Assembly: GCA_963973975.1 (NCBI GenBank)
Contig: CAXBCF010000024.1
Span: 1-49,085 of the forward strand
Origin: UBA1494_A sp963973975
Lineage (GTDB): Bacteria; Bacteroidota; Bacteroidia; Flavobacteriales_E; Vicingaceae
Direction of reading: 5' to 3'
Length of the DNA stretch: 49,085 nt
Positions 31,508 to 40,176 of this stretch are shown here, piece after piece. A program made the position numbers and the translations under genes. The first letter of the stretch is position 1. Each line of letters opens with the position of its first letter. Under the pieces are notes generated by a model. The model did not search any database. It saw only the letters and a program-made list of their open reading frames with translations, and was not told where the DNA came from.

Positions 31508-32418
31508 TTCTAAACAGAACCAACTGGGCGCACATTGCAATTTTAGGCGCCAATATCATTTACGGATTAAATTATTCTATTGCCAAGGAAGTAATGCCCG
31601 AGTATATTTCTCCTTTTGGATTTATATTTTGTCGCGTTTTAGGTGCTTTATCACTCTTTTGGGTGTTTAGTAGTTTCGGAAAACAAGAGAAAATACTTCC
31701 AAAAGATTTCCGAAGACTAATGCTTTGTGGGGTTTTTGGTGTTGCAGGTAATCAATTGATGTTCTTTTATGGATTAAACCTAACAAGTCCCATTAACGCA
31801 GCTATAATAATGACTTGTAATCCCATTTTAGTATTAATTATTGCTGCTGTGATTATTGGAGAACGAATTACTCCAAGAAAAATTGGTGGAATTTTCATTG
31901 GTTTAGCAGGTGCGGCAGGATTAATTCTCAATAAAAATGAACTAACAGTTAGTTCAGAAAACTTTATTGGTGATTTATTCATTTTTCTAAACGCTTCTTC
32001 CTATGCAATTTATCTCGTTTTGGTTAAACCATTGATGAGTAAATACAGACCAATTACTGTTATTAAATGGGTTTTCTTGTTTGGGTTTTTAATTGTTATT
32101 CCTTTTGGATTCAATGAGTTTAGCTCAATTAATTGGAATAGCTTTGACTCAAAGGTTTGGCTTTCGTTTCTTTTTGTTGTTATTGGAACAACATTTTTGG
32201 CTTACCTTTTTAATATTTTTGGCCTTAAGCAGCTAAATCCGAGCGTTGTAAGTTCATACATTTATTCTCAACCATTAATTGCAAGTATTGTAGCATTGCT
32301 GATGCAAAAAGATGAACTGAGTGTGATAAAAGTAGTTTCTGCGGTATTTATTTTCTTAGGAGTTTATTTGGTGAGTATGCGTAAAAAGCCCATGGTTTTA
32401 AAACAAGAATTGGATTAA
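31504..32418 (+). CDS. EamA/DMT-family transporter
   Basis: A 304-residue protein with ten predicted membrane helices in two EamA halves (about 8-138 and 155-292), for example GANIIYGLNYSIAKEVMP at the start and PLIASIVALLMQKDELSV near 255. TTG 31504 shares bases with the stop of the ArsC-like gene (TTGA) and gives a sensible N-terminus; no ATG is available before the first helix. Members export metabolites or amino acids, but the substrate cannot be read from sequence. It ends 23 nt before yicC. Confidence 0.88.
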   Translation: MILNRTNWAHIAILGANIIYGLNYSIAKEVMPEYISPFGFIFCRVLGALSLFWVFSSFGKQEKILPKDFRRLMLCGVFGVAGNQLMFFYGLNLTSPINAAIIMTCNPILVLIIAAVIIGERITPRKIGGIFIGLAGAAGLILNKNELTVSSENFIGDLFIFLNASSYAIYLVLVKPLMSKYRPITVIKWVFLFGFLIVIPFGFNEFSSINWNSFDSKVWLSFLFVVIGTTFLAYLFNIFGLKQLNPSVVSSYIYSQPLIASIVALLMQKDELSVIKVVSAVFIFLGVYLVSMRKKPMVLKQELD

Positions 32419-32419
32419 G

Positions 32420-32427
32420 TAAATTTG
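32420..32427 (+). promoter_or_regulatory. Candidate -7 element upstream of yicC
   Basis: TAAATTTG matches TAnnTTTG and is 14 nt before ATG 32442. A TTTA at 32397-32400 with a 19-nt spacer could be a weak -33 element. It would drive the yicC-gmk-nadD unit. Confidence 0.38.
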
Positions 32428-32441
32428 GACTTTTTTCAATT

Positions 32442-33314
32442 ATGATACATTCAATGACCGGCTTTGGTAAAGCTGAGGGTTTTATTTCCAATAAGAAAAT
32501 TATAATACAGCTGAAGTCTTTGAATAGTAAGCAGTCTGACGTCATTATCAAATTGCCGAATAGTTTTAGAGAAAAAGAGTTGGCTTATAGAAAGCAACTT
32601 TCTGATGCTTTAGGAAGAGGTAAAATTGAAATGATGCTCAACTATGAAAATCAGGGAGAGAACAGCAATTATGTAATTAATGAACAAGTATTTAATTCCT
32701 ATTATCGGCAGTTAAAAGATTTGTCTGAGAAGTTTGGAGAAACTCAAAGGGACTTAATTTCCACTATTACTAGAATGCCAGATGTAATTAAATCAGAAGA
32801 GGAAAATCTAAGTGAAAATGACTGGAATGAGATTGAAAACATACTTGGAGCTGCAATTACGGAATTAATTAAATTTAGAAAGACAGAAGGGGAAAGCCTT
32901 CAAACTGATTTGAATCAACACATAGAAAGAATACTTGAGCTATTGAAAGCTATTATAACTTTTGAAGACGAGAGAATAGTAACAGTTAGAAATCGCTTGT
33001 TAAAAAACTTCGAAGAGGTGGGGCAAAGTGCCAAAGTTGATCAAGATCGATTTGAACAAGAGTTGATTTACTACCTTGAAAAATATGATATTTCTGAAGA
33101 AAAGGTTCGCTTAGAAACACATTGCAATTACTTTATGGATTGTATGAATAAAGAAGACGAGCAAGGCAAAAAGTTGGGATTCATCAGTCAAGAAATTGGA
33201 AGAGAAATAAATACTTTAGGCTCTAAGGCAAATCATGCTGAAATGCAAAAATTAGTAGTAGAGATGAAAGATGAATTGGAAAAAATTAAAGAACAAGTTC
33301 TCAACGTATGGTAA
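32442..33314 (+). CDS. yicC: YicC-family endoribonuclease
   Basis: A 290-residue protein with the YicC hallmarks: the N-terminal MIHSMTGFGKAE and, after a helical middle, the C-terminal DUF1732 segment ETHCNYFMDCMNKEDEQG, KLGFISQEIGREINTLGSKA and the final KIKEQVLNVW. YicC proteins have been shown to be RNA endonucleases; the gene is commonly next to gmk, as here (7-nt overlap). ATG 32442. Cytoplasmic. Confidence 0.95.
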   Translation: MIHSMTGFGKAEGFISNKKIIIQLKSLNSKQSDVIIKLPNSFREKELAYRKQLSDALGRGKIEMMLNYENQGENSNYVINEQVFNSYYRQLKDLSEKFGETQRDLISTITRMPDVIKSEEENLSENDWNEIENILGAAITELIKFRKTEGESLQTDLNQHIERILELLKAIITFEDERIVTVRNRLLKNFEEVGQSAKVDQDRFEQELIYYLEKYDISEEKVRLETHCNYFMDCMNKEDEQGKKLGFISQEIGREINTLGSKANHAEMQKLVVEMKDELEKIKEQVLNVW

Positions 33315-33877
33315 AAGGAAAATGCATTATTTTTTCAGCACCATCTGGTTCGGGTAAAACTACTATTGTGAGGCATTTACTTCAGCAAAATTTAGGTCTG
33401 GAGTTTTCTATTTCAGCTTGCACAAGAAGCCAAAGAGGGGAGGAGAAAGAAGGAAAAGATTATTATTTTCTTTCTACAGCTGTTTTTAAAGAAAAAATAA
33501 GTGAGAATGCATTCATTGAATGGGAGGAGGTTTACAAAGACCACTTTTATGGCACTTTGAAAAGTGAGATAGAAAGAATTTGGAACTCTGGCAAACACGT
33601 AATTTTTGATGTAGACGTAGTAGGAGGTTTAAATTTAAAAAAGCATTTTGGTGAACAAGCACTTGCCATCTTTGTTCAACCTCCAGGCATGGAAGCGTTA
33701 GAAAAGCGATTAATAGCACGTGGTACAGATAGCTTAGATCGAATTAAAAATAGATTGGCAAAAGCAGAAAAAGAGCTCTTAACAGCTGATCAGTTTGACT
33801 ACATTCTAGTAAACGACGATTTAAATAAAGCTTTAAAAGAAGCTAAAAACTTAGTTAGTAAATTCCTTAATAAATGA
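33308..33877 (+). CDS. gmk: Guanylate kinase
   Basis: A 189-residue enzyme making GDP from GMP and ATP. The P-loop is FSAPSGSGKTTIVRH. The GMP-binding region is ACTRSQRGEEKEGKDYYFLS and FIEWEEVYKDHFYGT. The lid region RLIARGTDSLDRIKNRL follows. Length and motifs are typical. It overlaps yicC by 7 nt and nadD by 4 nt, so the three are one transcription and translation unit. Confidence 0.97.
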   Translation: MVKGKCIIFSAPSGSGKTTIVRHLLQQNLGLEFSISACTRSQRGEEKEGKDYYFLSTAVFKEKISENAFIEWEEVYKDHFYGTLKSEIERIWNSGKHVIFDVDVVGGLNLKKHFGEQALAIFVQPPGMEALEKRLIARGTDSLDRIKNRLAKAEKELLTADQFDYILVNDDLNKALKEAKNLVSKFLNK

Positions 33878-34449
33878 AAATCGGATTATTTTTTGGTACC
33901 TACAATCCTGTTCATGTAGGACATATGGTTATTGCTAACTACATGGTAGAGTTTACAGATTTAGATCAGATTTGGTTGGTTGTAACTCCTCAAAATCCTT
34001 TTAAGCAGAAGGAGTCCATGCTCAAAGATTATGACCGCTTGCATTTAATGCACCTTGCAATTGGTGACGATTCAAGGTTAAAAGCATCCGATATTGAGTT
34101 TAGTTTACCACAACCAAACTATACTGTTACCACACTGGCTTATATCAAAGAGAAATTTCCTGAAAATCAATTTGCATTAATAATGGGAGCAGATAATTTG
34201 AATAACTTCCATAAGTGGAAAAATCATGAAGTCATTTTGAAAGACCACGAACTTTATGTTTATCCAAGGTTGGAGTCAAATGAAGGCGGACAATTGAGGC
34301 AACATTATAAAGTCAATTATGTAGAAGCTCCCGTCATGAAAATTTCTTCATCGTTTATCAGAAGAGCTATTGGAGAAGGTAAAAATGTGGATCATTATAT
34401 GCCAAGTGCTACTGCAAAATACATTGATGAGATGAATTTTTACAAATAA
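33874..34449 (+). CDS. nadD: Nicotinate-nucleotide adenylyltransferase
   Basis: A 191-residue enzyme of NAD biosynthesis (nicotinate mononucleotide to deamido-NAD). The nucleotidyl-transferase motif is GTYNPVHVGHMVIANYM and the second signature is ISSSFIRRAIGEGKN. The middle reads QNPFKQKESMLKDYDRLHLM and IMGADNLNNFHKWKN, all typical. The start overlaps gmk (ATGA). It is the last gene of the unit and is followed by repeat-rich intergenic DNA with no clear terminator. Confidence 0.96.
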   Translation: MKIGLFFGTYNPVHVGHMVIANYMVEFTDLDQIWLVVTPQNPFKQKESMLKDYDRLHLMHLAIGDDSRLKASDIEFSLPQPNYTVTTLAYIKEKFPENQFALIMGADNLNNFHKWKNHEVILKDHELYVYPRLESNEGGQLRQHYKVNYVEAPVMKISSSFIRRAIGEGKNVDHYMPSATAKYIDEMNFYK

Positions 34450-34475
34450 AAGCTGGGTTTAAATTATCAATCACT

Positions 34476-34614
34476 AATCTGGGAATTACGAATTAAGAAA
34501 TTTCAATGTACAATTAAGAATTAAGAAAAGGATGAAACTAGATATATGAAACTTAAAAATTCTCTTTGTTCTTTTCTCTATATTCTTCTTGTCTAAGGTC
34601 TTAATTCCCAGATT
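34476..34614. repeat. Inverted-repeat-bounded intergenic segment (34476-34488 / 34602-34614)
   Basis: Perfect 13-bp outer arms AATCTGGGAATTA and TAATTCCCAGATT bracket about 113 bp. Inside are units such as GAATTAAGAA (34490, 34512-34525). The right side contains TCTAAGGTCTTAATTC, whose complement differs by one base from GAATTTAGACCTTAGA at 12885-12900. The segment lies between the convergent nadD and rnc genes and overlaps the rnc stop. Confidence 0.7.
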
Positions 34615-35320
34615 CAGAATTCGTAAAAAACTGCTCAGCGGCGATTTGTTCAGCAATTTTTTTAGAGTTGCCTTCACCTTGACCAACCAGTTTGCCATCA
34701 ACTTCAAGGCTGCATTGAAATACTTTTGAATAAGTAGATTCCAATGCATTTATTTTAAATACATAACTCAATTTATTTTGTTGAGCATATTCAATTAATT
34801 TGCTCTTAAAATTGGTTTCTGTGTTTACCAATTCCTCTAAATTTATATAATCCTTTATCACCTTTTCGATTACAAATTTTTTGCAACTATCATAGCCTTT
34901 ATCCAGGTATATTGCTCCGATCAACGCTTCAAAAGCATCTCCAAAAATCGATTTTGATCGATAGGTACTAGCTGAGGTTTCTAAAAATGTATCTAATCCA
35001 AGATCAATTGAAAGCTGGTTTAAAAACTTGCGATTGACCATTTTTGCTCGGAGTTTAGATAGAAATCCCTCATTTTCATAAGGATATTTCATAAAGAAAT
35101 AGTCAGCTATAATTGCACCTAAAACAGCATCTCCAAGAAATTCTAAGCGTTCATTGCTATTTCGCTCTTTTTCTGTGCCCTCTTGGACAGCGGAACTGTG
35201 CGTAAATGCTTGAGTATAAAGCAAAGGATTTTTAGGATAAAATCCTAAAATATCTTTTAAAGTTTGATATTTACTTTTATCTGAGAGAAGAAAATATCGA
35301 ATCCCGCTAAAAAGACTCAA
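34601..35320 (-). CDS. rnc: Ribonuclease III
   Basis: A 239-residue double-strand-specific endonuclease. The catalytic signature NERLEFLGDAVLGAIIADYFF and the second acidic motif GDAFEALIGAIYLDKGYD are complete, and a double-stranded-RNA-binding domain occupies about residues 165-232 (NFKSKLIEYAQQNKLSY, GEGNSKKIAEQIAAEQF). It starts 1 nt after fabF stops and belongs to the conserved acpP-fabF-rnc run. The final six residues (NSESGN) and stop come from the repeat sequence at 34602-34620, suggesting that its original 3' end was altered. Confidence 0.97.
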   Translation of the reverse strand: MSLFSGIRYFLLSDKSKYQTLKDILGFYPKNPLLYTQAFTHSSAVQEGTEKERNSNERLEFLGDAVLGAIIADYFFMKYPYENEGFLSKLRAKMVNRKFLNQLSIDLGLDTFLETSASTYRSKSIFGDAFEALIGAIYLDKGYDSCKKFVIEKVIKDYINLEELVNTETNFKSKLIEYAQQNKLSYVFKINALESTYSKVFQCSLEVDGKLVGQGEGNSKKIAEQIAAEQFFTNSESGN

Positions 35321-35321
35321 T

Positions 35322-36569
35322 TTATGCTTTTTTGAATATTACCGAAGCGTTGTGTCCTCCAAATCCGAATGTATTACTAAGTGCAGCTCTTACTTCTCGT
35401 TTTACAGGGGTATTGAACGTGAAATTTAAGCGTGGATCGAAAGCTTCATCATCAGTAAAATGATTGATTGTTGGAGGAACAATGTCATTTTTTACTGCTA
35501 AAATACAAGCTATTGACTCAATAATACCCGCTGCACCTAACAAGTGTCCTGTCATCGATTTTGTTGAGCTGATGTTTAGTTTGTAGGCATGTTCTTCAAA
35601 AACGTGAACTATTGCTTTTGATTCTGCAATATCTCCAAGTGGAGTAGAAGTCCCATGAACATTGATGTAATCGATGTCTTCAGGATTTAAACCACCATCT
35701 TCTAAAGCATTATTCATCACATTTTTTGCGCCAAGTCCTTCAGGATGTGGAGCAGTCATGTGATGAGCATCTGCAGAAAGTCCGCAACCTGCTACTTCAG
35801 CATAAATTTTAGCTCCTCTGGCAATCGCATGTTCGTATTCTTCAAGAATTAAACATCCACCACCATCACCTAAAACAAAGCCGTCTCTGTCTTTGTCAAA
35901 TGGTCTTGAAGCAGTTGAAGGATCATCGTTTCTTTTTGAAAGCGCGTGCATGGCATTGAATCCACCAATTCCTGCTTCACAAACAGCTGCTTCTGAACCG
36001 CCGGCAACACATAAGTCTATTTTGCCTAAGCGGATATAATTTACCGCGTCAATAATTGCATTGGTGCTTGAAGCACAAGCTGAAACAGTTGTAAAGTTTG
36101 GCCCTCTTAAACCATATTTTATAGAAATATGACCCGGAGCAATGTCCGCAATCATTTTAGGGATAAAAAATGGGTTGAATCTTGGAGTTCCGTCGCCAGT
36201 GGCAAAAATTGTGCACTCTTCTTGAAAGGTTTTTAAACCACCAATTCCAGCACCCCAGATTACTCCAAAGCGATCGCGGTTTACTTTTTCTAAATCAAGT
36301 TTAGAATCTAGAATTGCCTCATCCGTTGCTATAAGTGCATATTGGGCAAATAAATCTAATTTCCGCTCTTCTTTTCGATCGAAAAAACTAAGCGGATCGT
36401 AGTTTTTGACCTCGCAAGCAAACTGTGTTTTAAAGTTTGAAGCATCAAATTGAGTAATGGGGGCAGCACCGCTAACCCCATTAATTAACCCATTCCAATA
36501 ATCAGAAGCATTATTTCCTATGGGAGTAATCGCTCCAATTCCTGTAACAACAACACGTTTCAACTCCAT
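35322..36569 (-). CDS. fabF: 3-oxoacyl-[acyl-carrier-protein] synthase II
   Basis: A 415-residue beta-ketoacyl-ACP synthase for fatty-acid elongation. The active-site cysteine is in TVSACASSTNAI, and the two catalytic histidines are in NVHGTSTPLGD and STKSMTGHLLGAAG, with the glycine-rich end SNTFGFGGHNASVIFKK. All residues for condensation and decarboxylation are intact. It lies 12 nt after acpP and directly before rnc on the minus strand, the widely conserved bacterial order. Confidence 0.98.
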   Translation of the reverse strand: MELKRVVVTGIGAITPIGNNASDYWNGLINGVSGAAPITQFDASNFKTQFACEVKNYDPLSFFDRKEERKLDLFAQYALIATDEAILDSKLDLEKVNRDRFGVIWGAGIGGLKTFQEECTIFATGDGTPRFNPFFIPKMIADIAPGHISIKYGLRGPNFTTVSACASSTNAIIDAVNYIRLGKIDLCVAGGSEAAVCEAGIGGFNAMHALSKRNDDPSTASRPFDKDRDGFVLGDGGGCLILEEYEHAIARGAKIYAEVAGCGLSADAHHMTAPHPEGLGAKNVMNNALEDGGLNPEDIDYINVHGTSTPLGDIAESKAIVHVFEEHAYKLNISSTKSMTGHLLGAAGIIESIACILAVKNDIVPPTINHFTDDEAFDPRLNFTFNTPVKREVRAALSNTFGFGGHNASVIFKKA

Positions 36570-36581
36570 GTAAAATGAAAT

Positions 36582-36818
36582 TTATTTAGCGTTTGCTTCG
36601 ATGTAAGTAATTGCATCACCTACTGTGGCAATTTTTTCTGCCTGATCGTCAGGAATAGCAATGTTAAATTCCTTTTCGAATTCCATGATTAATTCTACTG
36701 TGTCTAAAGAGTCAGCGCCTAAATCATTGGTGAAACTTGCCTCAGCAACGACTTCGCTTTCTTCAACTCCTAACTTATCTACTATAATTGCTTTTACTCT
36801 TGATGCTGTATCTGCCAT
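36582..36818 (-). CDS. acpP: Acyl carrier protein
   Basis: A 78-residue acidic protein, the 4'-phosphopantetheine carrier of fatty-acid synthesis. The modified serine is S37 in DLGADSLDTVELIMEFE. The N-terminal helix and C-terminal IPDDQAEKIATVGDAI are typical. It is the first gene of the acpP-fabF-rnc unit; its promoter must lie in the AT-rich upstream region, where I see no exact TAnnTTTG copy. Confidence 0.98.
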   Translation of the reverse strand: MADTASRVKAIIVDKLGVEESEVVAEASFTNDLGADSLDTVELIMEFEKEFNIAIPDDQAEKIATVGDAITYIEANAK

Positions 36819-37503
36819 CTTATTATTTATTTAATTAGAATGCAAAGAAAATTCTTATTCCTTTCAAATCAAAATTTATTTTTAATTCAGTTTGAATTTT
36901 TATGAATTTTCTTTTTGGTTAACTACAAATATCGATTAAAAAATCTAATTATTAACACTTTAAACAAAAGGATAAATTAATTCTTTTTTTAATTGAAGGT
37001 TAAAATTCGATTAGCAAGCAAAATCAAAATTTGTAACTAATCAGTATTATTTTTAACCACGTAGTAACATAGCTTGTAAAAACTAAAAAAACATAAAAGC
37101 TTCGCTTTACATAGGGATCACTATGTTTAAAAGTTCTTTTCTATGAACTACTTTATTTTCATTGAATGCGACTATTATGCTAGAAAAATCGAAGCATTAG
37201 CAATAATACAAATCTATGTTTCTATTTGGTTTTAGTTTTAAATATTAAGTAAAGAGTGAAATAGCGAACTGATTAGTTACGATTGTTCTAAACTGGAAGT
37301 AAAGCTTTAGTAAGCTATTTCTTTATGAATCAAAACGGCTGCTTGTCATATAAGTACCTTTAAAAAATTCATATTTACCTACAAATATTAAGTTTTGTAA
37401 AAATTAAAAGTGGTTTTTGAAGTTAAATTGCTATAGTAAATCAAATTACTTCAATTGAAGTAACTTTGACCTCCATTAAAAAAAGCCATCATAATAAATT
37501 AGC
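36819..37503. other. Long gene-free region between acpP and purN
   Basis: A 685-bp AT-rich stretch with no convincing coding frame longer than about 30 codons. It contains small hairpins, ACATAG-GGATCA-CTATGT (37109-37126) next to AAAGC-TTC-GCTTT (about 37097-37109), preceded by ACCACGTAGTAACATAG. It looks like a decayed intergenic repeat of the kind seen in flavobacterial genomes. The right end carries an 18-bp palindrome and a promoter-like element (listed separately). Confidence 0.5.
37446..37468 (+). promoter_or_regulatory. 18-bp palindrome overlapping a -7 element before purN
   Basis: TTACTTCAATTGAAGTAA (37446-37463) is a perfect palindrome. Its last three bases begin TAACTTTG (37461-37468), an exact TAnnTTTG match 35 nt before ATG 37504. 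A regulator bound to the palindrome would occlude this promoter. The -33 position is weak. Confidence 0.45.
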
Positions 37504-38097
37504 ATGATTCGACTTGCAATTTTTGCTTCTGGAACTGGTTCAAATGCAGCTAACATAATGCGTTATTTCAAGTCAAAGACTGAGCAAATTTCAGTTGATT
37601 GCATTCTTACAAATAAACAAGATGCAGGTGTTGTTGCTGTAGCTGAGCAGTATTCTGTTCCCTGTTTTTATTTTTCAAATAAAGAGTTCGAACAAGCTGA
37701 TGAGCCATTAAAAATGCTGCAAAGTAGAGCCATAGATTGGATAATATTAGGTGGGTTTTTGAGGAAAATTTCTCCTAAGATTATCAATAAATTTACAAAT
37801 AGAATATTAAACATCCACCCTTCCTTGTTGCCAAAATATGGTGGATTTGGAATGTATGGCGACCATGTTCACCGAGCAGTAATTGATGCCAAAGAAACTG
37901 AAAGCGGAATAACCGTTCATTTAGTGAACGAAAACTTTGATGAAGGGAAAATAGTTTCTCAAAAAAGATGTTCTATTGGTTCAAATGAAACTTTAGAGGG
38001 TTTAAAGCAAAAGATTCAAGAATTAGAGCAAGCATATTTTCCAAGTATTATAGAAAAATACATCGTTGAGAACACAAATTCTTCAGAACCAAGTTAA
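37504..38097 (+). CDS. purN: Phosphoribosylglycinamide formyltransferase
   Basis: A 197-residue enzyme that formylates GAR in purine synthesis using 10-formyl-THF. Motifs include FASGTGSNAANI (phosphate loop), the catalytic Asn/His in ILNIHPSLLPKYGGFGMYG and ESGITVHLVNENFDEGKIVSQ with the catalytic Asp. Length is normal. It begins after the long gene-free region with its palindrome and is followed 19 nt later by the dCMP deaminase gene, so it heads a three-gene plus-strand run (purN, deaminase, S41 protease). Confidence 0.95.
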   Translation: MIRLAIFASGTGSNAANIMRYFKSKTEQISVDCILTNKQDAGVVAVAEQYSVPCFYFSNKEFEQADEPLKMLQSRAIDWIILGGFLRKISPKIINKFTNRILNIHPSLLPKYGGFGMYGDHVHRAVIDAKETESGITVHLVNENFDEGKIVSQKRCSIGSNETLEGLKQKIQELEQAYFPSIIEKYIVENTNSSEPS

Positions 38098-38116
38098 AAA
38101 TTGAGGAAAGCAGATC

Positions 38117-38563
38117 ATGAGAATAAAGTACGAAAGCAAAGAGAAACAACTTCGATATGACCGGGCATATTTAAAAATGGCTAAAGAATGGGCAAAGCTT
38201 TCTCATTGCGAGCGCAAGCAAGTTGGTGCTTTGATTGTAAAAGACAGCATGATTATTTCCGATGGGTATAATGGAACTCCAACTGGGTTCGACAACTGTT
38301 GCGAAGATGAAGATGAAAAAACCCTTTGGTATGTTTTGCATGCAGAAGCAAATGCCATAATGAAAGTAGCAAAATCGACGAACAATTCTAACGGAGCAAC
38401 GCTTTATATAACATTATCTCCTTGTCGTGAGTGCAGTAAATTAATTTTACAAGCTGGAATTAAAAGAGTGGTGTATTTAAATGCCTACAAAGATAATTCT
38501 GGAGTAGCGTTTCTTGAACAATCAGGGATTGAGGTAACACACATTGAAAACTTAGAAGGATAA
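38117..38563 (+). CDS. dCMP/cytidine deaminase-family protein (ComEB-like)
   Basis: A 148-residue zinc deaminase. The zinc site is HAEANAIMKVAKS (His and catalytic Glu) with SPCRECSKLILQAGI (two Cys). The N-terminal CERKQVGALIVKDSMIISDGYNGTPTGFDNC is characteristic of dCMP deaminases. The family converts dCMP to dUMP, feeding thymidylate synthesis. It lies 19 nt after purN and 2 nt before the S41 protease, so the two are in one unit. Confidence 0.93.
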   Translation: MRIKYESKEKQLRYDRAYLKMAKEWAKLSHCERKQVGALIVKDSMIISDGYNGTPTGFDNCCEDEDEKTLWYVLHAEANAIMKVAKSTNNSNGATLYITLSPCRECSKLILQAGIKRVVYLNAYKDNSGVAFLEQSGIEVTHIENLEG

Positions 38564-38565
38564 AA

Positions 38566-40176
38566 ATGAAGCCAAATAAAATTGCGATCACGCTTCCATT
38601 AATTATAGCTGTTGTTTTAGCGCTAGGATTATACATGGGTCAAAAACTAGCTCCACAATCTACAACTTTGCTGTTTTCAGAAAAGAATCTTAGCCAGAAT
38701 GATAAGTTGCACCAAGTGATGCAATACATTCAAAGTGATTATGTTGATTCAATCAAAGAGCAAAAAATTATTGAAAAAACCATCAATGAAATTTTACAAA
38801 ACCTGGATCCACATTCTTATTACATTCCAAAAAGCGACTACCATGCAATGAATGATCCCTTGGAAGGGAATTTTGATGGAATTGGGATTGAGTTCAGAAT
38901 ACAAGAAGATACGGTAGTTGTAGTTCAGCCTATTGGTGGAGGCCCATCAGAGCAAGTTGGGGTTAGGGCAGGAGATAGGATAGTTGCTGTTGAAGGAAAA
39001 TCGATTGTTGGAAAAGATATTTCCAACACCAAAGTGGTTAAGCTGCTGAAAGGGCCAAAAAAATCAAAGGTAACGATTCAAGTTAGCCGAAGTGGTACGA
39101 AAGAATTAATTGATTTTACAATTGAAAGAGATGAGATTCCGCTCTACAGTGTTGAAGCAAATTTTCTCATGGAGGAAAATATAGGGTATATAAAAATCAT
39201 TCGTTTTGCTCGTACAACTTACGATGAATTTATTGAAGCTGTCACTGATTTGCGAAAGCAAGGCATGGAAAAGTTAGTTTTGGATTTACGAAACAACACC
39301 GGGGGTTATATGAAATCGGCGATTGATATTGCTGATGAATTTTTGCCTTCAGACAATTTAATTGTTTACACAGAGGGAAAAGCTCGAACAAGAAAAAACT
39401 TTTATGCGTCCTCAAAAGGGATTCTTGAAAAAACTCCGGTTGCGCTTTTAATTAATGAGGGTTCTGCTTCTGCAAGTGAAATTTTAGCTGGAGCGCTTCA
39501 AGACAATGATTATGGAATAATCATAGGGAGAAGGTCTTTTGGAAAAGGCTTGGTGCAAGAAGGGATTCAATGGCCTGATGGATCAGCTATTCGTTTGACT
39601 GTAGCGCGTTACTATACACCAACTGGGAGAAGTATTCAAAAGCCTTATACAGACGGTTTGGAGGCATACAATGAAGAAGCTTATAAGCGCTATGAAAATG
39701 GAGAATTGATGTCTGCTGATAGCATTAGTTTCCCTGATTCATTAAAATATTTGACTCCAAAAGGGAAAACGCTTTATGGAGGTGGCGGAATTTTTCCAGA
39801 CATTTTTGTTCCTTTAGATACCAATAATGCGACTGCTTACTTGAGTTTTTTAAATTTTCAAGGAATTTTTTATCAATTCGGATTTAATTATGTGGACAAG
39901 AATAGAGAAATCCTAAAAAGCAAGTACAATGATGAGCGCTTTTTTAAAAGTTTCACTGTTGACCAAAATCTCTTAAAAGAGTTTTACGAGTTTGCAGAAA
40001 GCAAAGGGGTAGAATATGATGAGAATGAAGCAAAACTATCTTTACATTTTATTAAAAATAGGATTAAAGCCTATATTGGTAGGAATGTGTGGGGCGACAA
40101 TGTCTTTTACAAAGTTGTCAATCAAGAAGATGAAGTGATTAAAGTTGCCTTAGTAAGTTTAGAAAGAGAAGTTTAA
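38566..40176 (+). CDS. S41-family C-terminal processing peptidase
   Basis: A 536-residue periplasmic serine protease of the CtpA/Prc group. An N-terminal membrane anchor (about 8-24) is followed by a PDZ domain (about 80-185, with GVRAGDRIVAVEGKSI) and the catalytic domain. The catalytic Ser lies in NEGSASASEILAGAL and the Lys in RRSFGKGLVQEG. The extended C-terminal region after residue 370 is helical and typical of Bacteroidota members. It begins 2 nt after the deaminase gene. Likely trims envelope proteins; its targets are unknown. Its stop shares a TTAA with the convergent gene. Confidence 0.94.
   Translation: MKPNKIAITLPLIIAVVLALGLYMGQKLAPQSTTLLFSEKNLSQNDKLHQVMQYIQSDYVDSIKEQKIIEKTINEILQNLDPHSYYIPKSDYHAMNDPLEGNFDGIGIEFRIQEDTVVVVQPIGGGPSEQVGVRAGDRIVAVEGKSIVGKDISNTKVVKLLKGPKKSKVTIQVSRSGTKELIDFTIERDEIPLYSVEANFLMEENIGYIKIIRFARTTYDEFIEAVTDLRKQGMEKLVLDLRNNTGGYMKSAIDIADEFLPSDNLIVYTEGKARTRKNFYASSKGILEKTPVALLINEGSASASEILAGALQDNDYGIIIGRRSFGKGLVQEGIQWPDGSAIRLTVARYYTPTGRSIQKPYTDGLEAYNEEAYKRYENGELMSADSISFPDSLKYLTPKGKTLYGGGGIFPDIFVPLDTNNATAYLSFLNFQGIFYQFGFNYVDKNREILKSKYNDERFFKSFTVDQNLLKEFYEFAESKGVEYDENEAKLSLHFIKNRIKAYIGRNVWGDNVFYKVVNQEDEVIKVALVSLEREV

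Noticed and set aside
37143..37235. Roughly 30-codon ATG frame in the acpP-purN gap
   Set aside because: Too short, hydrophobic by base composition and without coding features.
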